From: Thermococcus sp. M36
Lineage (GTDB): Archaea; Methanobacteriota_B; Thermococci; Thermococcales; Thermococcaceae
Direction of reading: 5' to 3'
DNA length: 64,000 nucleotides
Assembly (NCBI RefSeq): GCF_012027355.1
Contig: NZ_SNUH01000001.1
Location: 1,116,001-1,180,000 of the forward strand
Shown: piece by piece, positions 36,467 to 49,356 of the stretch
Layout: each line of letters begins with the position of its first letter
Position numbering within the stretch: the stretch's first letter is position 1
Notes under the pieces: generated by a model
The model's database searches: none
What the model was told of the DNA's origin: nothing
The model's input: the letters and a program-made list of their open reading frames with translations, nothing else
Program-made: the position numbers and the translations under genes

Positions 36467-36488
36467 TTTTGCCATTTTAATGTAAAAA
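36467..36488. promoter_or_regulatory. Shared purine palindrome, site 3 (purE/purD)
   Basis: Half-sites TTTTGCCATT and AATGTAAAAA around TT, between purE and purD. On the minus strand it adjoins the purE TATA-like TTTATAAAG (36459-36467); on the plus strand it is just upstream of the purD TATA-like GCTTAAAAAC (36492). Confidence 0.7.
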
Positions 36489-36533
36489 CAAAGCTTAAAA
36501 ACTGAAGTTTTTGACAAATAAATGGTGAAACTC

Positions 36534-37850
36534 ATGAGGATTCTGCTAGTTGGAGGAGGTGGCAGGGAGCACGCTATAGGAAAAGCTCTCGTTAGAGCCG
36601 GAGCTGAGCTCTATGTCGTTTCAAAGCACAAAAATCCCGGGCTGGCAAGGCTGGCGAAGGAATATGGCCTCGCGAAGGAAACCGATGTTCCCAAAGTTCT
36701 TGAGTTTGCAGAGAAGTGGGGAATTGACATCGCGTTCATAGGACCTGAGTCACCCCTGGAGAAGGGAATCGTAAACGTCTTCGAGGAGAAGGGTATTCCT
36801 GCGGTGGGGCCGACTAGGGAAGCTGCACAGCTCGAGACCAACAAGGCCTTCGCCCGCTCCCTCATGGCGAGGTACGAGATCCCCGGCAGGAAGCTCTTCC
36901 ACGTCTTTGATGACGTTTCTGAGATGCGCTCGTGGATAGACGACTTCGGAAAGCCCGTCGTTGTGAAGCCTCTTGGCCTGACAGGCGGTAAGGGAGTTAA
37001 GGTCGTCGGCTACCAGCTGAGGGACAACGACGAGGCCAAGGCCTACGCCGAGGAGCTTATCAGGAAGGAGGGAAGGGTTCTCATTGAGGAAAGAACCGAC
37101 GGTGTCGAGTTCACCTTCCAGGTCTTTACCGACGGGAAGAGGGTCATTCCAATGCCCCTCGCCCAGGATTATCCCCACGCCTACGAGGACGATAAGGGCC
37201 CGATAACCGGAGGGATGGGCTCTTACTCATGCGGGAACCACCTGCTCCCTTTTGTCACACGTGAGGACTACAAGAAGGCCCTTGAAACACTCAAGGCGAC
37301 CGTTGAAGCCATGCGGAAGAACGGAACACCCTACAAGGGAATCCTCTATGGCCAGTTCATGCTCTCCAGAGATGGCCCGGTTATAATCGAGTACAACGCC
37401 CGCTTCGGCGACCCAGAGGCAATGAACGTCCTCCCGCTCCTCAAGACGAGCCTGCTTGAGATAACCGAGGGAATCGTGGATGGCAACCTGAAAGGAGCGG
37501 AGTTCGAAAACAAAGCCACCGTCGTCAAGTATCTCGCACCAAAGGGCTATCCAGTCAGCCCCGTGAGGGGAGTGAAGGTCGAAGTGAACGAAGGGGCCAT
37601 AGCCGAAGCCGGGGCAAGGCTCTACTATGCCTCGATCGATGAGAGCTTCACGCTCCTTGGCTCACGTGCCATAGCAGTCGTTGGAATCTCTGAAACGCTT
37701 GAAGAGGCCGAGAAAATGGCCCAGAATGCCATCGGCCATGTGAGGGGCGAGCTCTTCTACAGGCGGGACGTCGGCACTAGGGAGAGCGTCGAGAAACGGG
37801 TACGCATCATGAAGGGGTTTGGGAAGGAGTTTGAGCCCAATGCCTGTTGA
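36534..37850 (+). CDS. purD: Phosphoribosylamine-glycine ligase
   Basis: 438 residues from ATG 36534 (GGTGAAACTC upstream). PurD couples phosphoribosylamine with glycine using ATP. ATP-grasp features: [51 protein letters not shown] and [18 protein letters not shown]. First gene of a run that continues through purP, purS, purQ, purL and a second purP. Confidence 0.96.
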   Translation: MRILLVGGGGREHAIGKALVRAGAELYVVSKHKNPGLARLAKEYGLAKETDVPKVLEFAEKWGIDIAFIGPESPLEKGIVNVFEEKGIPAVGPTREAAQLETNKAFARSLMARYEIPGRKLFHVFDDVSEMRSWIDDFGKPVVVKPLGLTGGKGVKVVGYQLRDNDEAKAYAEELIRKEGRVLIEERTDGVEFTFQVFTDGKRVIPMPLAQDYPHAYEDDKGPITGGMGSYSCGNHLLPFVTREDYKKALETLKATVEAMRKNGTPYKGILYGQFMLSRDGPVIIEYNARFGDPEAMNVLPLLKTSLLEITEGIVDGNLKGAEFENKATVVKYLAPKGYPVSPVRGVKVEVNEGAIAEAGARLYYASIDESFTLLGSRAIAVVGISETLEEAEKMAQNAIGHVRGELFYRRDVGTRESVEKRVRIMKGFGKEFEPNAC

Positions 37851-37860
37851 GGTGGTTGAG

Positions 37861-39003
37861 ATGATAAGCCGTGAGGAAATTTTGGGGGTACTTGAAAGAT
37901 ACGACCCCGAAAAGATAACCGTCGGAGTCATCGGGAGCCATTCAGCCCTGGACATAGCCGACGGGGCAAAGGAGGAAGGCCTTCCGGTTCTCGTCGTTGC
38001 CCAGATGGGCAGGCACAGGACCTACGCCGAGTACTTCAAGCTGAGAAAAACGCGCGACGGCCTAACCAAGGGCTTCATTGACGAGGTCATTGTTCTGGAG
38101 AAGTTCAGGCGGATAATAGACATCCAGGACGAGCTGGTGAAGAGGAACGTCATCTTCGTCCCGAACCGCTCCTTTGTTGTATACACCGGCATCGACAGGG
38201 TTGAGAACGAGTTCAAAGTTCCGCTCTTCGGGAGCAGGAACCTGCTGCGGAGCGAGGAGAGGAGCGAGGAGAAGAGTTACTACTGGCTGCTTGAGAGGGC
38301 CGGCCTGCCTTATCCTGAGCCTGTTGAGCCTGAGGGGATAGATGAGGTAGGCCTCGTCATCGTCAAGCTCCCGCACGCGAAGAAGAGGCTTGAGCGCGGC
38401 TTCTTCACTGCTGCAAGCTACAATGAGTTCCGCGAGAAGGCTGAGAAGCTCATCAAGCTCGGCGTAATCACCGAGGAAGACCTCGCCAGGGCCAGAATCG
38501 AGCGCTACATAATCGGCCCGGTCTTCAACTTCGACTTCTTCTACTCGCCGATAGATGGGGAGATTGAGCTTTTGGGAATCGACTGGCGCTTTGAGACGAG
38601 CTTGGACGGCCACGTGAGGCTTCCCGCTCACCAGCAGTTAACTTTGCCGGAGCACCAGTTCGAGCCTGAATACACCGTCACCGGCCACGCGGCTTCAACG
38701 CTCCGTGAATCACTTCTGGAGAAGGTCTTCGACATGGCCGAGCGCTATGTAAAAGCGACTCAGGAGTACTATCCGCCGGGAATAATCGGGCCCTTCACCC
38801 TCCAGACGGCCGTTGACAAGGATCTCAACTTCTACATCTACGACGTCGCCCCGAGAACCGGCGGTGGAACCAACATCCACATGGCGATGGGCCATCCCTA
38901 CGGAAACGCCCTCTGGAGAAAGCCGATGAGCACCGGAAGGAGAGTTGCCCTTGAGATAAAACGGGCCGTAGAGCTCGACGAGCTTGAGAAGGTAGTCACG
39001 TGA
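37861..39003 (+). CDS. PurP-like ATP-grasp protein, long paralogue
   Basis: 380 residues from ATG 37861 (GAGGTGGTTGAG upstream; ATG 37840 is an alternative inside the purD overlap). PurP makes FAICAR from AICAR, formate and ATP in archaea that lack PurH. The fold and motifs match PurP (GVIGSHSALDIADGAKEEGL, GIDWRFETSLDGHVRLPAHQ, VAPRTGGGTNIHMAMGHPYG). However, this copy is 49 residues longer than the second one at 42,069, which looks closer to the characterised enzyme. It may have a different or regulatory role. Confidence 0.85.
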   Translation: MISREEILGVLERYDPEKITVGVIGSHSALDIADGAKEEGLPVLVVAQMGRHRTYAEYFKLRKTRDGLTKGFIDEVIVLEKFRRIIDIQDELVKRNVIFVPNRSFVVYTGIDRVENEFKVPLFGSRNLLRSEERSEEKSYYWLLERAGLPYPEPVEPEGIDEVGLVIVKLPHAKKRLERGFFTAASYNEFREKAEKLIKLGVITEEDLARARIERYIIGPVFNFDFFYSPIDGEIELLGIDWRFETSLDGHVRLPAHQQLTLPEHQFEPEYTVTGHAASTLRESLLEKVFDMAERYVKATQEYYPPGIIGPFTLQTAVDKDLNFYIYDVAPRTGGGTNIHMAMGHPYGNALWRKPMSTGRRVALEIKRAVELDELEKVVT

Positions 39004-39013
39004 GGTGGTTGAA

Positions 39014-39256
39014 ATGAGGTGGAAGGTTACTGTCGTCGTTCGCCTCAAGGAAGGCCTCAATGACCCTGAAGGAAGGGTCATAGGAAACGCCCTCAGGAAC
39101 CTCGGCTACGCGGTAGAAAACCTGCGCGTTCCCAAGTACTTCGAATTCGAGCTGGAGAGCGAAGAGCCCGAGCGGGAAGTGGAGGAGATGTGCAAAAAGC
39201 TCCTCGCTAACCCGCTGATCCACAGCTGGGAGTACAGGGTAGAACCGGTGAGCTGA
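39014..39256 (+). CDS. purS: FGAM synthase subunit PurS
   Basis: 80 residues, start ATG 39014 after GAGGTGG. Small structural subunit that bridges PurL and PurQ. Recognised by [39 protein letters not shown] and the C-terminal strand. Followed one base later by purQ. Confidence 0.93.
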   Translation: MRWKVTVVVRLKEGLNDPEGRVIGNALRNLGYAVENLRVPKYFEFELESEEPEREVEEMCKKLLANPLIHSWEYRVEPVS

Positions 39257-39257
39257 G

Positions 39258-39929
39258 ATGGTTCGCTTTGCGGTGGTGGTGTTTCCGGGAACCAACTGCG
39301 ACTTCGAGACCGAGAGGGCCATAAGAAAGGCCGGTGCCGAGGCCGAGCGTGTCTGGTACAAAACGAGCCTCAAGGACTTCGATGGCGTGGTTTTGCCTGG
39401 CGGCTTCAGCTACGCCGATTATCTTCGCGCTGGAGCGATAGCGGCGGGACAGGAGATAATGGAGGAAGTCAGGGAGTTCGCCCGCGAGGGGAGACCCGTC
39501 CTCGGGATATGCAACGGCTTTCAGGTTCTGACGGAGGCGGGTCTCCTTCCGGGAGCACTGAGGCCGAACAGGATTCCGCGCTTTCTCTGCAGGTGGGTGC
39601 ACCTGAGGATTGCCGATGTAGAGACGCCATTCACTTCTCTCTACGAGCCGGGAGAGGTCATAAGGATGCCAATAGCCCACGCGGAGGGCAACTACTACGT
39701 AGACGACCCGTCAAAGGTCAGAATCGTCTTCCAGTACAGTGACGAAAAGGGCAACATCACGGGGGAGGCCAACCCCAACGGCTCGGTTCTCAACATAGCG
39801 GCGATAGCCAACGAGAGGAGCAACGTCCTCGGAACGATGCCCCATCCGGAGAGGGCAAGCGACAGATTTCTTGGCGGTGAGGACGGCCTGAGGCTCTTCA
39901 GGAGCATGGTAGAGTGGGCGAGGAGGTGA
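39258..39929 (+). CDS. purQ: FGAM synthase glutaminase subunit PurQ
   Basis: 223 residues. Class I glutaminase feeding ammonia to PurL. The nucleophile Cys is in [20 protein letters not shown], the GSFSY-type loop is [20 protein letters not shown], and the His-Glu pair is in [11 protein letters not shown]. Starts one base after purS. Confidence 0.96.
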   Translation: MVRFAVVVFPGTNCDFETERAIRKAGAEAERVWYKTSLKDFDGVVLPGGFSYADYLRAGAIAAGQEIMEEVREFAREGRPVLGICNGFQVLTEAGLLPGALRPNRIPRFLCRWVHLRIADVETPFTSLYEPGEVIRMPIAHAEGNYYVDDPSKVRIVFQYSDEKGNITGEANPNGSVLNIAAIANERSNVLGTMPHPERASDRFLGGEDGLRLFRSMVEWARR

Positions 39930-39933
39930 GGAA

Positions 39934-43064
<3,131 letters not shown>

Positions 43065-43133
43065 AACTGTTTAATTCCCGCTCGGATAGGTTTATAAATT
43101 GACGTCCGAATGGTTGGCAAAAAGGTGGTGCTC

Positions 43134-44057
43134 ATGTGGGAGAGGTTCATCGAGGAGAAGGTTGAGGAGATTAGGGAAACGGTCGGCGATGGAAAGGCGA
43201 TAATAGCACTCTCCGGCGGTGTTGACAGCTCCGTTGCCGCGGTGCTTGCTCACAAGGCCATAGGCGATAAACTCCACGCGGTCTTTGTCAACACCGGCTT
43301 TATGAGGAAGAACGAGCCGGAGTTCGTCGTCAAGACCTTCCGGGACGAGTTCGGGCTTAACCTGCACTACGTCGATGCCGGCGAGAGGTTCTTCAGCGAG
43401 CTTAAGGGTGTCACTGACCCCGAGGAGAAGAGGAAGATAATCGGCAGGGTCTTCATCGAGGTGTTTGAAGAGGTCGCGAGGGAGATTGATGCCCAGTTCC
43501 TCATCCAGGGAACCATAGCTCCAGACTGGATAGAGAGCAAGGGGAAAATCAAGAGCCACCACAACGTTGGAGGACTGCCCGAGAGACTTAACCTCAAGCT
43601 CATAGAGCCGCTCCGCGACCTCTACAAGGACGAGGTCAGGGAACTTGGCAGGGAGCTCGGCCTCCCGGAGAAGATATACAACCGCATGCCCTTCCCGGGG
43701 CCCGGCCTTGCCGTCCGCGTCCTCGGCGAAGTTACGCCGAAGAAGGTCGCCATCGTTAGAGAGGCTAATGCCATAGTCGAGGAGGAGATCGAGAAGGCCG
43801 GACTGAAACCCTGGCAGGCCTTCGCCGTTCTGCTGGGAGTGAAAACCGTTGGAGTTCAGGGCGACATAAGGGCCTACAAGGAAACAATCGCTGTCCGCGT
43901 CGTTGAGAGCCTCGACGGCATGACGGCCAATGCCATGAACGTTCCCTTCGAGGTCCTCCAGAGGATAGCCTTCAGGATAACGAGCGAGATACCCGAGGTT
44001 GGAAGGGTGCTCTACGACATCACCAACAAACCCCCGGCGACGATAGAGTTTGAGTGA
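43134..44057 (+). CDS. guaAB: GMP synthase subunit B (ATP pyrophosphatase)
   Basis: 307 residues from ATG 43134 after AAGGTGGTGCTC. Archaeal GMP synthase is split in two; this subunit adenylates XMP and adds ammonia. The PP-loop is [12 protein letters not shown], with [12 protein letters not shown] and the C-terminal dimerisation domain from [19 protein letters not shown]-like GGTTTATAAATT lies near 43090, and TTGACGTC beside it resembles one half of the purine palindrome. Confidence 0.96.
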   Translation: MWERFIEEKVEEIRETVGDGKAIIALSGGVDSSVAAVLAHKAIGDKLHAVFVNTGFMRKNEPEFVVKTFRDEFGLNLHYVDAGERFFSELKGVTDPEEKRKIIGRVFIEVFEEVAREIDAQFLIQGTIAPDWIESKGKIKSHHNVGGLPERLNLKLIEPLRDLYKDEVRELGRELGLPEKIYNRMPFPGPGLAVRVLGEVTPKKVAIVREANAIVEEEIEKAGLKPWQAFAVLLGVKTVGVQGDIRAYKETIAVRVVESLDGMTANAMNVPFEVLQRIAFRITSEIPEVGRVLYDITNKPPATIEFE

Positions 44058-44066
44058 GGTGGTGAC

Positions 44067-44633
44067 ATGATAATCATCATGGACAACGGCGGGCAGTACG
44101 TCCACAGGATATGGAGGACGCTCCGCTATCTCGGTGTCGGGGCCAAGATAATCCCCAACACGACGCCGCTTGAGGAGATAAAGGCCATGAAGCCGAAGGG
44201 TATAATCTTCTCGGGCGGTCCGGACATCGAGAAGACCGGCAACTGCTCCGCTATCTTGGAGCACTACGACGAATTCAACGTGCCGATACTTGGAATCTGT
44301 CTCGGGCACCAGCTGATAGCGAAGCACTTCGGCGGAAAGGTCGGAAGGGGTGAAAAAGCTGAATACAGCCTCGTTGAGGTGGAGATACTGGAGGAGAACG
44401 ACATCTTCCGTGGGCTTCCGGAGAGGCTCAAGGTCTGGGAGAGCCACATGGATGAGGTGAAGGAGTTACCTAAGGGCTTCAAACTCCTCGCGAGGAGCGA
44501 GACCTGCCCCGTTGAGGCCATGAAGCACGAGAGCCTTCCCATCTACGGCGTCCAGTTCCATCCTGAGGTTGCTCACACGGAGAGGGGGGCGGATATATAC
44601 CGCAACTTCGCAGAGCTCTGCGGCGAACTCTAG
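44067..44633 (+). CDS. guaAA: GMP synthase subunit A (glutaminase)
   Basis: 188 residues, nine bases after subunit B, with GAGGTGGTGAC upstream. Class I glutaminase with Cys in [18 protein letters not shown] and His-Glu in [13 protein letters not shown]. Supplies ammonia to subunit B for XMP to GMP. The stop codon abuts an antisense C/D box RNA. Confidence 0.96.
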   Translation: MIIIMDNGGQYVHRIWRTLRYLGVGAKIIPNTTPLEEIKAMKPKGIIFSGGPDIEKTGNCSAILEHYDEFNVPILGICLGHQLIAKHFGGKVGRGEKAEYSLVEVEILEENDIFRGLPERLKVWESHMDEVKELPKGFKLLARSETCPVEAMKHESLPIYGVQFHPEVAHTERGADIYRNFAELCGEL

Positions 44634-44692
44634 TCAGCTAGTCGATCCTCTCCTCATCTTTTATCGGCAACGGGTTTAATCATCATCCCCCC
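44632..44692 (-). ncRNA. C/D box small RNA (2'-O-methylation guide), antisense to guaA 3' end
   Basis: On the minus strand: C box ATGATGA (plus 44680-44686), 12-base guide (44668-44679), D' CCGA (44664-44667), seven-base spacer, C' TGAGGA (44651-44656), 13-base guide (44638-44650) and D box CTGA (44634-44637). A TATA-like GCTTTTAAACC lies about 30 bases upstream (near 44715). It has the same variant D' and C' boxes as the sRNA at 18583. Predicted to guide methylation at two rRNA or tRNA positions; targets not determined. Confidence 0.78.
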
Positions 44693-44795
44693 ACTTTTTT
44701 GGAGTGAAGGGTTTAAAAGCTCCATCTCTTTACTCAACAACATTGCAAAATAAAAAACTTTTTAAAGTGTTTTTCTTACTTTTACTGGTGATATT

Positions 44796-45071
44796 TTGGG
44801 ACACACGGTGTACTACCGGATCCACATCGAGAAATGGGAGGAGTTCAGGGTGTTCTTGGCCGCAGTTGCCAGGGGGCTTGGATACCACCTCATGGATAGG
44901 GGTGAGTACGTTGTTGTATTGCCCGACTGTCCCTTGGTTGAACCGCTGGAGATAAAGAAAGAGGGCTGGGGCTTTGCAAAGACAAACTTGGTTGAGCCGT
45001 GTCATTCGGTGTACCTGCTGATACTTTACTCGATTTCTGCTTTTGGCTCTGTTGACGTGTGGGAGGACTGA
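44796..45071 (+). CDS. Unknown 91-residue protein
   Basis: TTG 44796 is taken as start because GGTGATATT precedes it; no ATG or GTG lies nearby upstream. Sequence begins MGHTVYYRIHIEKWEEFRVF, an alpha/beta pattern, and later has two cysteines and a hydrophobic VYLLILYSISAFG. TATA-like CTTTTTAAAG at about 44758. Its 3' end overlaps the convergent DUF2101 gene by 46 bases. No family recognised. Confidence 0.6.
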   Translation: MGHTVYYRIHIEKWEEFRVFLAAVARGLGYHLMDRGEYVVVLPDCPLVEPLEIKKEGWGFAKTNLVEPCHSVYLLILYSISAFGSVDVWED

Positions 45072-45799
45072 CCCTGGGGTTCACCGAGGTATACCTCCAG
45101 TATCCTTACGGGGATCGCCCCCCTGAGCTTTCTGTCCTCGACGAGGAGCTTCACGACCCTTCCCGGAGCGAGGTCTCTCACGGCGGGAACCCAGTACCGG
45201 CCGGGCTTTACGTTTGCCGCTATGTCGTCGTGGACGAAGACCCTGGCGAGGTCGTTTTTGACCTCCTCTACTGTCCCGTAGGTGTAGTCCCTCCCATACT
45301 TTTCTTTGAAGGCCCACCTGAAGGCGAGAACCAGCAGGAATACGGCGATGAGGTACATGTACTGGTACCCTGCGTGCGGATAGTACCGCTTTACTGCCAC
45401 GTATCCCTCGAACGCCAGGAAAGTTATAGCCGTGAGGTACGTGTAGAAAAACGCGTAGGGCTCGTGATCCACGAAGAAGTCCCGGTATTTTAAGGTGGTT
45501 CTCCTCACGTAGAGGGCCTCGATCATGGAGAGCGCCAGCACGGCAGCGGGGCTGGGATGGAGTATCATTAAAAGCAGGTTTGCGAGGAGGTATGCTATAA
45601 AGCTCAGCTGGAGGCGCAGGCTGAGGAGCTCGTGGACGGTCACGTCTTTTCTGACGAGCTTCCGGAGGAGCTTAAACGAGGGGGGTTTGGGGGAAGCCTC
45701 CGGGACGATGATGTCCCCCAGTGCCCTTGCGGCTCTTCCGGGAAGGGTTTCTGCCCCCTCTCCTATTCTGTACAGCAGTTCTTCGAGGTCCAATCCCAT
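45026..45799 (-). CDS. DUF2101 membrane protein, last gene of the pilin/CetZ operon
   Basis: 257 residues from ATG 45799, which overlaps the stop of the giant pilin-like gene (TGATG); TTG 45793 is an alternative. About four membrane helices in the middle (FIAYLLANLLLMILHP, AVLALSMIEALYV, FFYTYLTAITFLAFEG, YLIAVFLLVLAFRW), with a cytoplasmic C-terminal strand domain (LAPGRVVKLLVEDRKL). DUF2101 proteins are archaeal and uncharacterised. Coupling suggests it acts as a membrane platform for the upstream secreted proteins. Confidence 0.8.
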   Translation of the reverse strand: MGLDLEELLYRIGEGAETLPGRAARALGDIIVPEASPKPPSFKLLRKLVRKDVTVHELLSLRLQLSFIAYLLANLLLMILHPSPAAVLALSMIEALYVRRTTLKYRDFFVDHEPYAFFYTYLTAITFLAFEGYVAVKRYYPHAGYQYMYLIAVFLLVLAFRWAFKEKYGRDYTYGTVEEVKNDLARVFVHDDIAANVKPGRYWVPAVRDLAPGRVVKLLVEDRKLRGAIPVRILEVYLGEPQGQSSHTSTEPKAEIE

Positions 45800-48700
45800 C
45801 ACCTGTCCAGCAGCCATGCACTCCCGAGGCTCCCCAGTACCTCTCCGGCAGTCCCGGTGTCTATGTAGAACCCGATTGATGAGAGGGAGACGTAGTTGCC
45901 GTTGCCCATCGAGACGCCCCAGACCCGGTATCCAGTGGGGATTGTCGAGGCCGGAGTGAACCCGGGTATGGAGGTTCCAACGACCGCGCTGATCCAGTAA
46001 ACGTCGGCGGAGGATACACCCGAGCTGATGGCGGAAGTGGGGTCGTATCCGTTGTCTATGAGCGCCGCTATAAGCTTTTCGTCGCTCGGCTGGTATATGA
46101 ACGTGAGGAGCCCGATGGGGTAAGGTGTGCCGTTGGCGGGGATGAGCCCGAGCTCCTTCTGCATCTGCACTGCGTCGTCCCAGTACGGCCCGTTTATCCC
46201 GGTTGATGCAGGGTCAAAGTTGCCCTCAAGCCTCTCAAAGAAGGATGGAGCCGCGTACACACCGAAGTATTTGTCATAGGTCAGGCAGTCAGCGAACGGC
46301 TGGACGTCAAAGGCGACTGCACTGTAGAGGTTCCATACCACACTCCCCGGAACCTGGATCTCCCCCATGGTGGCGCCGCTTGTCACGTAGGACTTCCCGA
46401 CGATTATCCAGTCAAACCGGACGCCGGAGGATTCAGTCACAAGGGAGACGTTGGCGCTCCCCGTGGGCCCCTCCGCGGCGCTCACGGAGCCGTCGACTGT
46501 GGTTGGGTCGGCAAGCTTCGCCAGCGTTATGGAGGAGTAGCTGACGTTGGCCTCGTAGGTCGTGAACAGCGAAAGCGTCGGCACGTTGGCACCCGCTATG
46601 CTCTCCCAGTTCCTCAGCACTTCGAGGCTCGGGAAGGCGGTTCTTCCGGTCATCTCGTAGGCCAGCGGCTGGCTCCCAAGGTGCTTGGTCACCGTGATAG
46701 AGAGGTAGTCTGGGTTGAGATACTTGCGAACGTAGATGAAGTCGTATTCAGTTGAGCTGCCTGCGAACTGTCCCAGACCTATGGGTTCGTTGGATTCCGC
46801 AGTATAGCCTGTGTAGCTGCTGACCTGGACAGTGTTTCCGCTCCACGTCCCCTGGAAGGGCCCGCTCTGGTTCTGGTAGGTGATGAAATCCACGTCCCCG
46901 AAGATGTCCGGTGGAGTAACCGCTATCTCGACGCGCGTCCAAGTATCTCTAAGGTAGTTACCTCCGTCCACGAGGTTGAAGTAGGCACTGCCGTCATTTA
47001 CATTAAACCATCCGAGGTCTCCATCGTAGTATAAATCCTCCATCCATCCGTATCCATTGGAGTCTATGTACCACAGCCAGAACGGGTCATCCGTGCTGCT
47101 GGATCCGATGAAAGTCTTCATGCCGATCACGTAGCTCTCGGAGAACGTCTGCTTTGTCCATATCCATACATCTGGGGTATTGGCGTTGTTGTCCCCGTTC
47201 AGCTTGAGGATGCCGTTGCTGACGGTTATTCTCCCGGAATCGCCTCCAACGTTCCACCTGCCGGTGTCCAGACCGGCTCCATCGAAGTCATCGAAGAACT
47301 CGAAGACCTGGCTCCCGTTCCCGCGCGTTGGGACACCTGTGTTGTAGATTATTCTGATTTTTGTGGTCGTTTCGAGGTACCTTCTATATTCAACAAAGGA
47401 AAATGTTCTCTGGTCTCCCCAATAGAGGGTTGTACTCCCTATGTCATATTCAAGAATCCCCCCAGAGATTCTCGTGTTTGAGATATAGTAATATCTTGTC
47501 CCAAACCATCTAAAGAGCCCTGAAACTAGTGTACTGTTTATCCTTGCCTCATACCTCTCCGTTAAGTTGGCCTTGATCCATATCAGCGCCCCGTTGCTGT
47601 TCCAGTACTCTATCCAGAATGGTATTAGCTTTCCGCTTTCGTCGGTTATCTGGATCTCCGCCCTGTTCGTGGCCGGGTTGTAGTTTATTCCCTGGATCAC
47701 GGTTGAGTTCAGGTATATCGGGATCTGGTAGTCCGGGTAAACGGAACCGCCCTGGCTCTCTATCCACTGCTTTGCGACCAGGGCATCGTCGTATGTGTCT
47801 ATATAGGGTGTCCGCCCGTTGTTCTCAATGTCCGCTATGCTGTCCGCGGTTCCATCAAATGGCCAGTATGCGATTCTCCAGGAACCTCCATCGGTGTATG
47901 TTATGTTGACCTCAATATAGTTCGCACCACCGAGAGGTGCCTGGTACGTCTCCGCGCCAGCCCTGCTTATCGGGGGCTCCATGCGCCACCTGACAAAGAA
48001 CGGGGGCGAGAACGTTGCGTTCGAGACTATGACCCTTCCAGTGCTCTGGAGGGTTATGTACTCCCCGTCTAGCGAGTAGCTCCCGAGGGCGTTCCACTTG
48101 GCCGGATCAAGGCTTGAACCCGTGAAGTCGTCTATCAGCAGGAAGAGGGTCTCCTCACCGTACCCCCTCGTCCTGTAGGCGTCGTTCGTGGAGTAGTAGA
48201 GCCAGTAGGTGTCCGTGTCGGTCGTGTTCATCCAGAGCCACAGCGTGTTTGTTGTGTCGTCCCACCTCTCTATCCAGAAGTTCACGGGATTGTCGTTCTG
48301 GTCCCGTATGAGTATGGCCGCGCTCCTCCCGTCGTGGGCGGTGTCAGCGGCGATTCTGGAGACGTCCATCTTCACGAGGGTGAGCGTCCCCGGCTGGAAG
48401 TTTGTGAGGGTAAAGCTGATCCTGTGCTCGTAGTCGGTGCTCACGGTGCCCCAGTTCCCCGTGGTGTAGGGGACACTGATGTTTGAGAACACCATAACCC
48501 CCGTGTCGTTGACTGAAAAGACCGTTGAAGGGTTCACAAGGGTGCCGTCCACGCTCGTGTTGAGTATCTCGGCCTGGACGCCGGTGTGGGTGAGGCTGTA
48601 CTGCCCCATGATGACGTCCACACCGTAGGTTCCAACGACTTTTTCAAGGCTTGAGTTTCCGACCCCGGTGAGCCATTTGATCGGGAGCTGTCCGAGCTCC

Positions 48701-49356
48701 GGATAGCTGAACTCGCAGGCCTGGATGGGTCTCTGGTATCTGCTGGAGGTGAACACGGGATACGGGGGGTCTTCAGTCCCGTCCAGCCCTATGACCACGT
48801 ACGTATACCCCTCCACCGGGATGGAGCCGGAGTAAACCACCCTGCCGTTTCTGTCGGTTATCGTCAGGTTTGAAATCCTCGCTTTTATCGCGATGTGGAA
48901 CGAGTCGAGGGGCACTATCTTCAGCTCCACTGGCAGGGGAGTGGGGTAGCTCAGGGTGTATCCGTCTCCGGCTATCTTCTGGGAAATCTCCTTCAGCCAG
49001 GCCGTTATGGTCTGGTTCTTCATTATGCTCTGGGGATCAAAGCCCACGAGGGTGCTTGAGCTTCCAGTCAGGATCAGATCCTTCATGGTCTCGTTGGCCA
49101 TCCCGTCTATGAACCTCCTCTCGTCGGCGAGGTAGGTTATCATTGTCGCCAGGGCCCTTTTGCCGCTTATCTTCAGGGCATTTTCGAGGTCGAGCTGAAT
49201 GTAGCTCAGGGTCCACCCCATTCTTTCGGCCATGATATTCTCGGCCTGTGCAGTCACGATCTGGTTCTGGACGTCTGAATAAGTAGCGGCGAGCAGCAGT
49301 AACGGTATAAGAAGGACAAGTACGGTATAGTTTATGATAAATCCCCTGCGTCTCAT
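45799..49356 (-). CDS. Giant pilin-like surface protein with DUF2341 modules
   Basis: 1,185 residues from ATG 49356, overlapping the upstream stop (ATGA), with GGAGGTCAGGAGG before it. The N-terminus MRRRGFIINYTVLVLLIPLL is an RRRG-type class III (prepilin-like) leader followed by a hydrophobic helix. The exterior part holds at least two DUF2341-like lectin modules (NPVNFWIERWDDTTNTLWLW; KLIPFWIEYWNSNGALIWIK), each leading to an FDDF-x-LD-x-W segment typical of this family. Many N-glycosylation sites. It may be an adhesin on or in a pilus-like fibre. Confidence 0.8.
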   Translation of the reverse strand: MRRRGFIINYTVLVLLIPLLLLAATYSDVQNQIVTAQAENIMAERMGWTLSYIQLDLENALKISGKRALATMITYLADERRFIDGMANETMKDLILTGSSSTLVGFDPQSIMKNQTITAWLKEISQKIAGDGYTLSYPTPLPVELKIVPLDSFHIAIKARISNLTITDRNGRVVYSGSIPVEGYTYVVIGLDGTEDPPYPVFTSSRYQRPIQACEFSYPELGQLPIKWLTGVGNSSLEKVVGTYGVDVIMGQYSLTHTGVQAEILNTSVDGTLVNPSTVFSVNDTGVMVFSNISVPYTTGNWGTVSTDYEHRISFTLTNFQPGTLTLVKMDVSRIAADTAHDGRSAAILIRDQNDNPVNFWIERWDDTTNTLWLWMNTTDTDTYWLYYSTNDAYRTRGYGEETLFLLIDDFTGSSLDPAKWNALGSYSLDGEYITLQSTGRVIVSNATFSPPFFVRWRMEPPISRAGAETYQAPLGGANYIEVNITYTDGGSWRIAYWPFDGTADSIADIENNGRTPYIDTYDDALVAKQWIESQGGSVYPDYQIPIYLNSTVIQGINYNPATNRAEIQITDESGKLIPFWIEYWNSNGALIWIKANLTERYEARINSTLVSGLFRWFGTRYYYISNTRISGGILEYDIGSTTLYWGDQRTFSFVEYRRYLETTTKIRIIYNTGVPTRGNGSQVFEFFDDFDGAGLDTGRWNVGGDSGRITVSNGILKLNGDNNANTPDVWIWTKQTFSESYVIGMKTFIGSSSTDDPFWLWYIDSNGYGWMEDLYYDGDLGWFNVNDGSAYFNLVDGGNYLRDTWTRVEIAVTPPDIFGDVDFITYQNQSGPFQGTWSGNTVQVSSYTGYTAESNEPIGLGQFAGSSTEYDFIYVRKYLNPDYLSITVTKHLGSQPLAYEMTGRTAFPSLEVLRNWESIAGANVPTLSLFTTYEANVSYSSITLAKLADPTTVDGSVSAAEGPTGSANVSLVTESSGVRFDWIIVGKSYVTSGATMGEIQVPGSVVWNLYSAVAFDVQPFADCLTYDKYFGVYAAPSFFERLEGNFDPASTGINGPYWDDAVQMQKELGLIPANGTPYPIGLLTFIYQPSDEKLIAALIDNGYDPTSAISSGVSSADVYWISAVVGTSIPGFTPASTIPTGYRVWGVSMGNGNYVSLSSIGFYIDTGTAGEVLGSLGSAWLLDR

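Noticed and set aside
43088-43110. Fourth copy of the purine palindrome before guaA
   Set aside because: Only one half (TTGACGTC) is present; the partner half is missing, so it does not meet the pattern.
43092-44447. 451-codon minus-strand frame opposite GMP synthase
   Set aside because: Antisense to both guaA subunits; no recognised domain.
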